Virus record (IMG/VR): IMGVR_UViG_3300020177_000013
Span: 1 to 44,069 of that record
Length of the DNA: 44,069 bases
Source of the DNA: a virus
Strand: one strand, 5' to 3'
Made by a program: the position numbers and the translations under genes. Shown here piece after piece: positions 42,527-44,069 of this stretch. The notes beneath the pieces were generated by a model. It made no database searches. It had not been told where the DNA came from and was given only the letters and a program-made list of their open reading frames with translations. Within the stretch, counting starts at the first letter, position 1; every line of letters starts with the position of its first letter.

Positions 42527-43083
42527 TTCTGCTTAATTAGAGTGGCGTCCATTTTAATGTCTTTATTCTCTCTTGCCAACCTTTTTGCAATATTGACATT
42601 TTCCTTATCATCATCAAAGAAGGTAAAGTTTCTAAAGCCCATTTGGACAAATTTCATAAAGGCTTCTTTTTTCTTTTGGGCAGTAGATCCAGTAAAACCT
42701 AGATTAGGATCATTAATAGCAAATATGTAATCTGGGTTAATGTTAATTCCATGATGAGATAAGAAATCATAGATGAGGTCAGCACTATCCCTTGCTGTGA
42801 TAATACCTACTGGCTTACCTTTTGCTATTGTTCTTTTTAAAATATTGAACACCCATTCAATAATCATACCACCTTTAAGTATATTAGGATTTTGAAAATC
42901 AGAAAAATCCATCTTATCATTAGGCCTCTGCTGAAATGTATTGAATTCTTGTGGTGTAAGCTCTGTAGAAAAACCGGTTTTAGGATTATGAACTTTAATC
43001 TTGCTCTTAGTTACAACAAGAGTATCATCAACATCAAATATAGTGATGTCTTTATTGTTCATATATCCTTCATATAGTTTCAT
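42496..43083 (-). CDS. HAD-family phosphatase, polynucleotide-kinase 3'-phosphatase type
   Basis: The 195-residue product carries HAD motifs: I, IFDVDDTLV with D17/D19; II, GIITARDSADL with T96; III, lysines at about 137-139 (AQKKKEAF); IV, FFDDDKENV with D157-159. This layout fits the 3'-phosphatase domain of T4 polynucleotide kinase without its kinase half. It pairs sensibly with the neighbouring DNA ligase for end repair. Two starts are possible. The ATG at 43083 falls at the expected transcription start of the box 43089-43098. The ATG at 43062 has AAGGA upstream and may be the real one. Confidence 0.75.
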   Translation of the reverse strand: MKLYEGYMNNKDITIFDVDDTLVVTKSKIKVHNPKTGFSTELTPQEFNTFQQRPNDKMDFSDFQNPNILKGGMIIEWVFNILKRTIAKGKPVGIITARDSADLIYDFLSHHGININPDYIFAINDPNLGFTGSTAQKKKEAFMKFVQMGFRNFTFFDDDKENVNIAKRLARENKDIKMDATLIKQKWIPKFDDFK

Positions 43084-43088
43084 ACAAT

Positions 43089-43098
43089 ATATTTATTA
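43089..43098 (-). promoter_or_regulatory. Late-type promoter box
   Basis: The minus strand reads TAATAAATAT, containing ATAAATA as in the T4 late promoter. It lies five bases before the ATG at 43083 and about 26 before the ATG at 43062. Its closeness to the first ATG is the reason to prefer the second start. Confidence 0.5.
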
Positions 43099-43110
43099 GT
43101 GCGTAAGTGT

Positions 43111-43129
43111 TCTCCCACCAGAGGTGAGA
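43111..43129 (-). terminator. Weak hairpin after the ligase gene
   Basis: Minus-strand TCTCACC (43123-43129) pairs with GGTGGGAGA (43111-43119) across a three-base loop with a two-base bulge. It lies about 15 bases after the ligase stop. There is no U-tract, so it may be a processing or stability element and not a terminator. Confidence 0.3.
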
Positions 43130-43144
43130 TATGGTATAGACCGG

Positions 43145-44069
43145 TTAACAGTCTCTACCATTCTCGTATATGTGTTTCACTACCGGGAAGCGGAGCGAAT
43201 AACCACCCATCTGATTTTGCGATTCCTCAAAGTATTGAACAGTTACAGTCTTACCGATGAGTTCATCATGGCGAGTAAGATAGTATTCTCGTTGTTCTTT
43301 AGAGAACCCAGATCCTACTGATACCCGGTACCCTTTATGTTCAATAATGATATTACTTAGACCTTCCTTTTCAATCTGTTGACCGTTTTCAGTCCATCTC
43401 ATGGTGCCGTTAGCACATTCCAATACCGTGTATTCAGCATCATGGAATTTCTTAACCTTCAGTAGGTTGTGGCTTCTCTTACCTTCATAACCGATATCCT
43501 TACGAACCATGATACCTTCAAACCCAGCCTCTTCGGCTTCTTTGACCATTTCGGTAAACTGTTCTTCGGTAGTCAATTGAACCTGTGGTAAGAATTCCAA
43601 CATATCAGAGTTAATATTTTCTGGTAGGCGGTCATATCCGTTGCGGAGTCTTTCAGTAAGAGGTGTGGTACCAACCTTATCATCAAATTCATCTAAGGTT
43701 AAGTAATCAAATACAAAGAACTTAGGATTTTCAATTTGATGATTCTTCTTTCGGATCTGTTTCATAATTCCTTGGAAGTCTTCATTACCATCTTTATCCA
43801 CCATACAGATTTCTCCATCTAGGATAAAGTCTCCACCTATCTTAGAAATTTCATCGGCAAGTTTACCTAGAGTTTCAAATTCTTTTCCGTTCCTTGAGAA
43901 GAATGTAACTGTGTTCATTTCCTTACGGCAGATACAACGGACACCATCCAATTTTCTAGAACCGTACCATTCTCCACTTTGAAAATCCACTCTGTTTGGG
44001 TTGTAGGCATTTGCCAAAGCCACCTTAAAGGTAGGAATAAGTTCTGGGTGGATTGCCTTATTGATAGAG
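43145..44069 (-). CDS. ATP-dependent DNA ligase, 5' end outside the window
   Basis: The frame is open to the right edge, so the start is not visible; an internal GTG at 44023 is unlikely to be the true start because KAIHPELIPTFKVALANAY runs through it. Nucleotidyltransferase motifs are clear: I, SRKLDGVRC with the adenylated lysine; III, FILDGEIC; IV, EGIMVRKDIG; V, LLKVKKF. A C-terminal OB fold follows (LIGKTVTVQYFEESQNQMGG, ending RFPVVKHIYE). This domain set, without zinc or BRCT parts, is the small phage-type ligase that seals nicks with ATP. It heads a DNA end-repair and nucleotide block with the HAD phosphatase and deaminase. Confidence 0.85.
   Translation of the reverse strand, partial: SINKAIHPELIPTFKVALANAYNPNRVDFQSGEWYGSRKLDGVRCICRKEMNTVTFFSRNGKEFETLGKLADEISKIGGDFILDGEICMVDKDGNEDFQGIMKQIRKKNHQIENPKFFVFDYLTLDEFDDKVGTTPLTERLRNGYDRLPENINSDMLEFLPQVQLTTEEQFTEMVKEAEEAGFEGIMVRKDIGYEGKRSHNLLKVKKFHDAEYTVLECANGTMRWTENGQQIEKEGLSNIIIEHKGYRVSVGSGFSKEQREYYLTRHDELIGKTVTVQYFEESQNQMGGYSLRFPVVKHIYENGRDC

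Overview
This window is a contiguous piece of a large tailed-phage genome, most likely a T4-like myovirus (Caudoviricetes). Every gene I can support lies on the minus strand. Genes are tightly packed, often with ATGA or TAATATG junctions. The DNA is AT-rich, and no tRNA, rRNA, insertion sequence or CRISPR array was seen. The myovirus call rests on a contractile-tail set: a gp25-like wedge protein, a gp6/baseplate-J-like wedge protein, a gp27-like hub, a gp5-like OB-fold spike, a LysM baseplate protein, a gp19-like tail-tube fold and a gp13-like neck protein. The host is inferred, with moderate confidence, to be a member of the Bacteroidota. Most leaders are A-rich with weak or absent Shine-Dalgarno sequences, and the 4413-5183 product has a C-terminal strand pattern that I associate with phages of that phylum.

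Layout in the direction of transcription (right to left). 44069-42053 is a nucleic-acid metabolism block: ATP-dependent DNA ligase (5' end outside the window), a HAD/polynucleotide-kinase-type phosphatase and a dCMP-deaminase-like protein. 41954-37459 holds a small unknown gene and a 1321-residue collagen-like fibre with four Gly-X-Y tracts alternating with beta domains. 37407-35425 holds five small unknown genes. 35398-28935 is the baseplate hub and tube-end block. 28852-25485 is an unexpected insert: a four-domain S1-like RNA-binding protein, an amidoligase-like enzyme fused to a pentapeptide-type beta-helix, and a gp13-like neck protein. 25429-5422 is the wedge and fibre block: gp25-like, gp6-like, a 1094-residue wedge protein, several very large structural proteins and a collagen-bearing tail fibre. 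5422-1552 has coiled-coil, membrane-anchored, structural and tail-tube genes. 1525-1 has a small protein with a T4-type capsid-targeting N-terminus, a RuvC-like resolvase, a GroES-like co-chaperonin and the start of an unknown gene.

The genes appear to be wired together by a late-promoter family. At least thirteen near-identical minus-strand boxes of the form [G/T]AATA[T/A]ATA[A/C] lie just upstream of start codons, often overlapping the stop codon of the preceding gene. They resemble the T4 late promoter TATAAATA. At three sites (12887-12929, 25431-25457, 27639-27677) the box lies in the loop or 5' arm of an inverted repeat whose 3' arm abuts the next start codon. Read-through transcripts would therefore fold and hide the initiation region, while transcripts started at the box would lack the 5' arm and stay open. 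This is the most interesting regulatory pattern here. Two other boxes (35407-35430 and 42035-42058) share 24 identical bases.

Other points worth attention are the S1-like protein next to the amidoligase/beta-helix fusion, an exact 96-bp-period duplication in the collagen fibre gene, a phage GroES, and a gp5-like spike that lacks the T4 lysozyme domain. No endolysin or terminase gene is visible, nor any gene for a capsid shell, portal or sheath protein; these are presumably outside the window.
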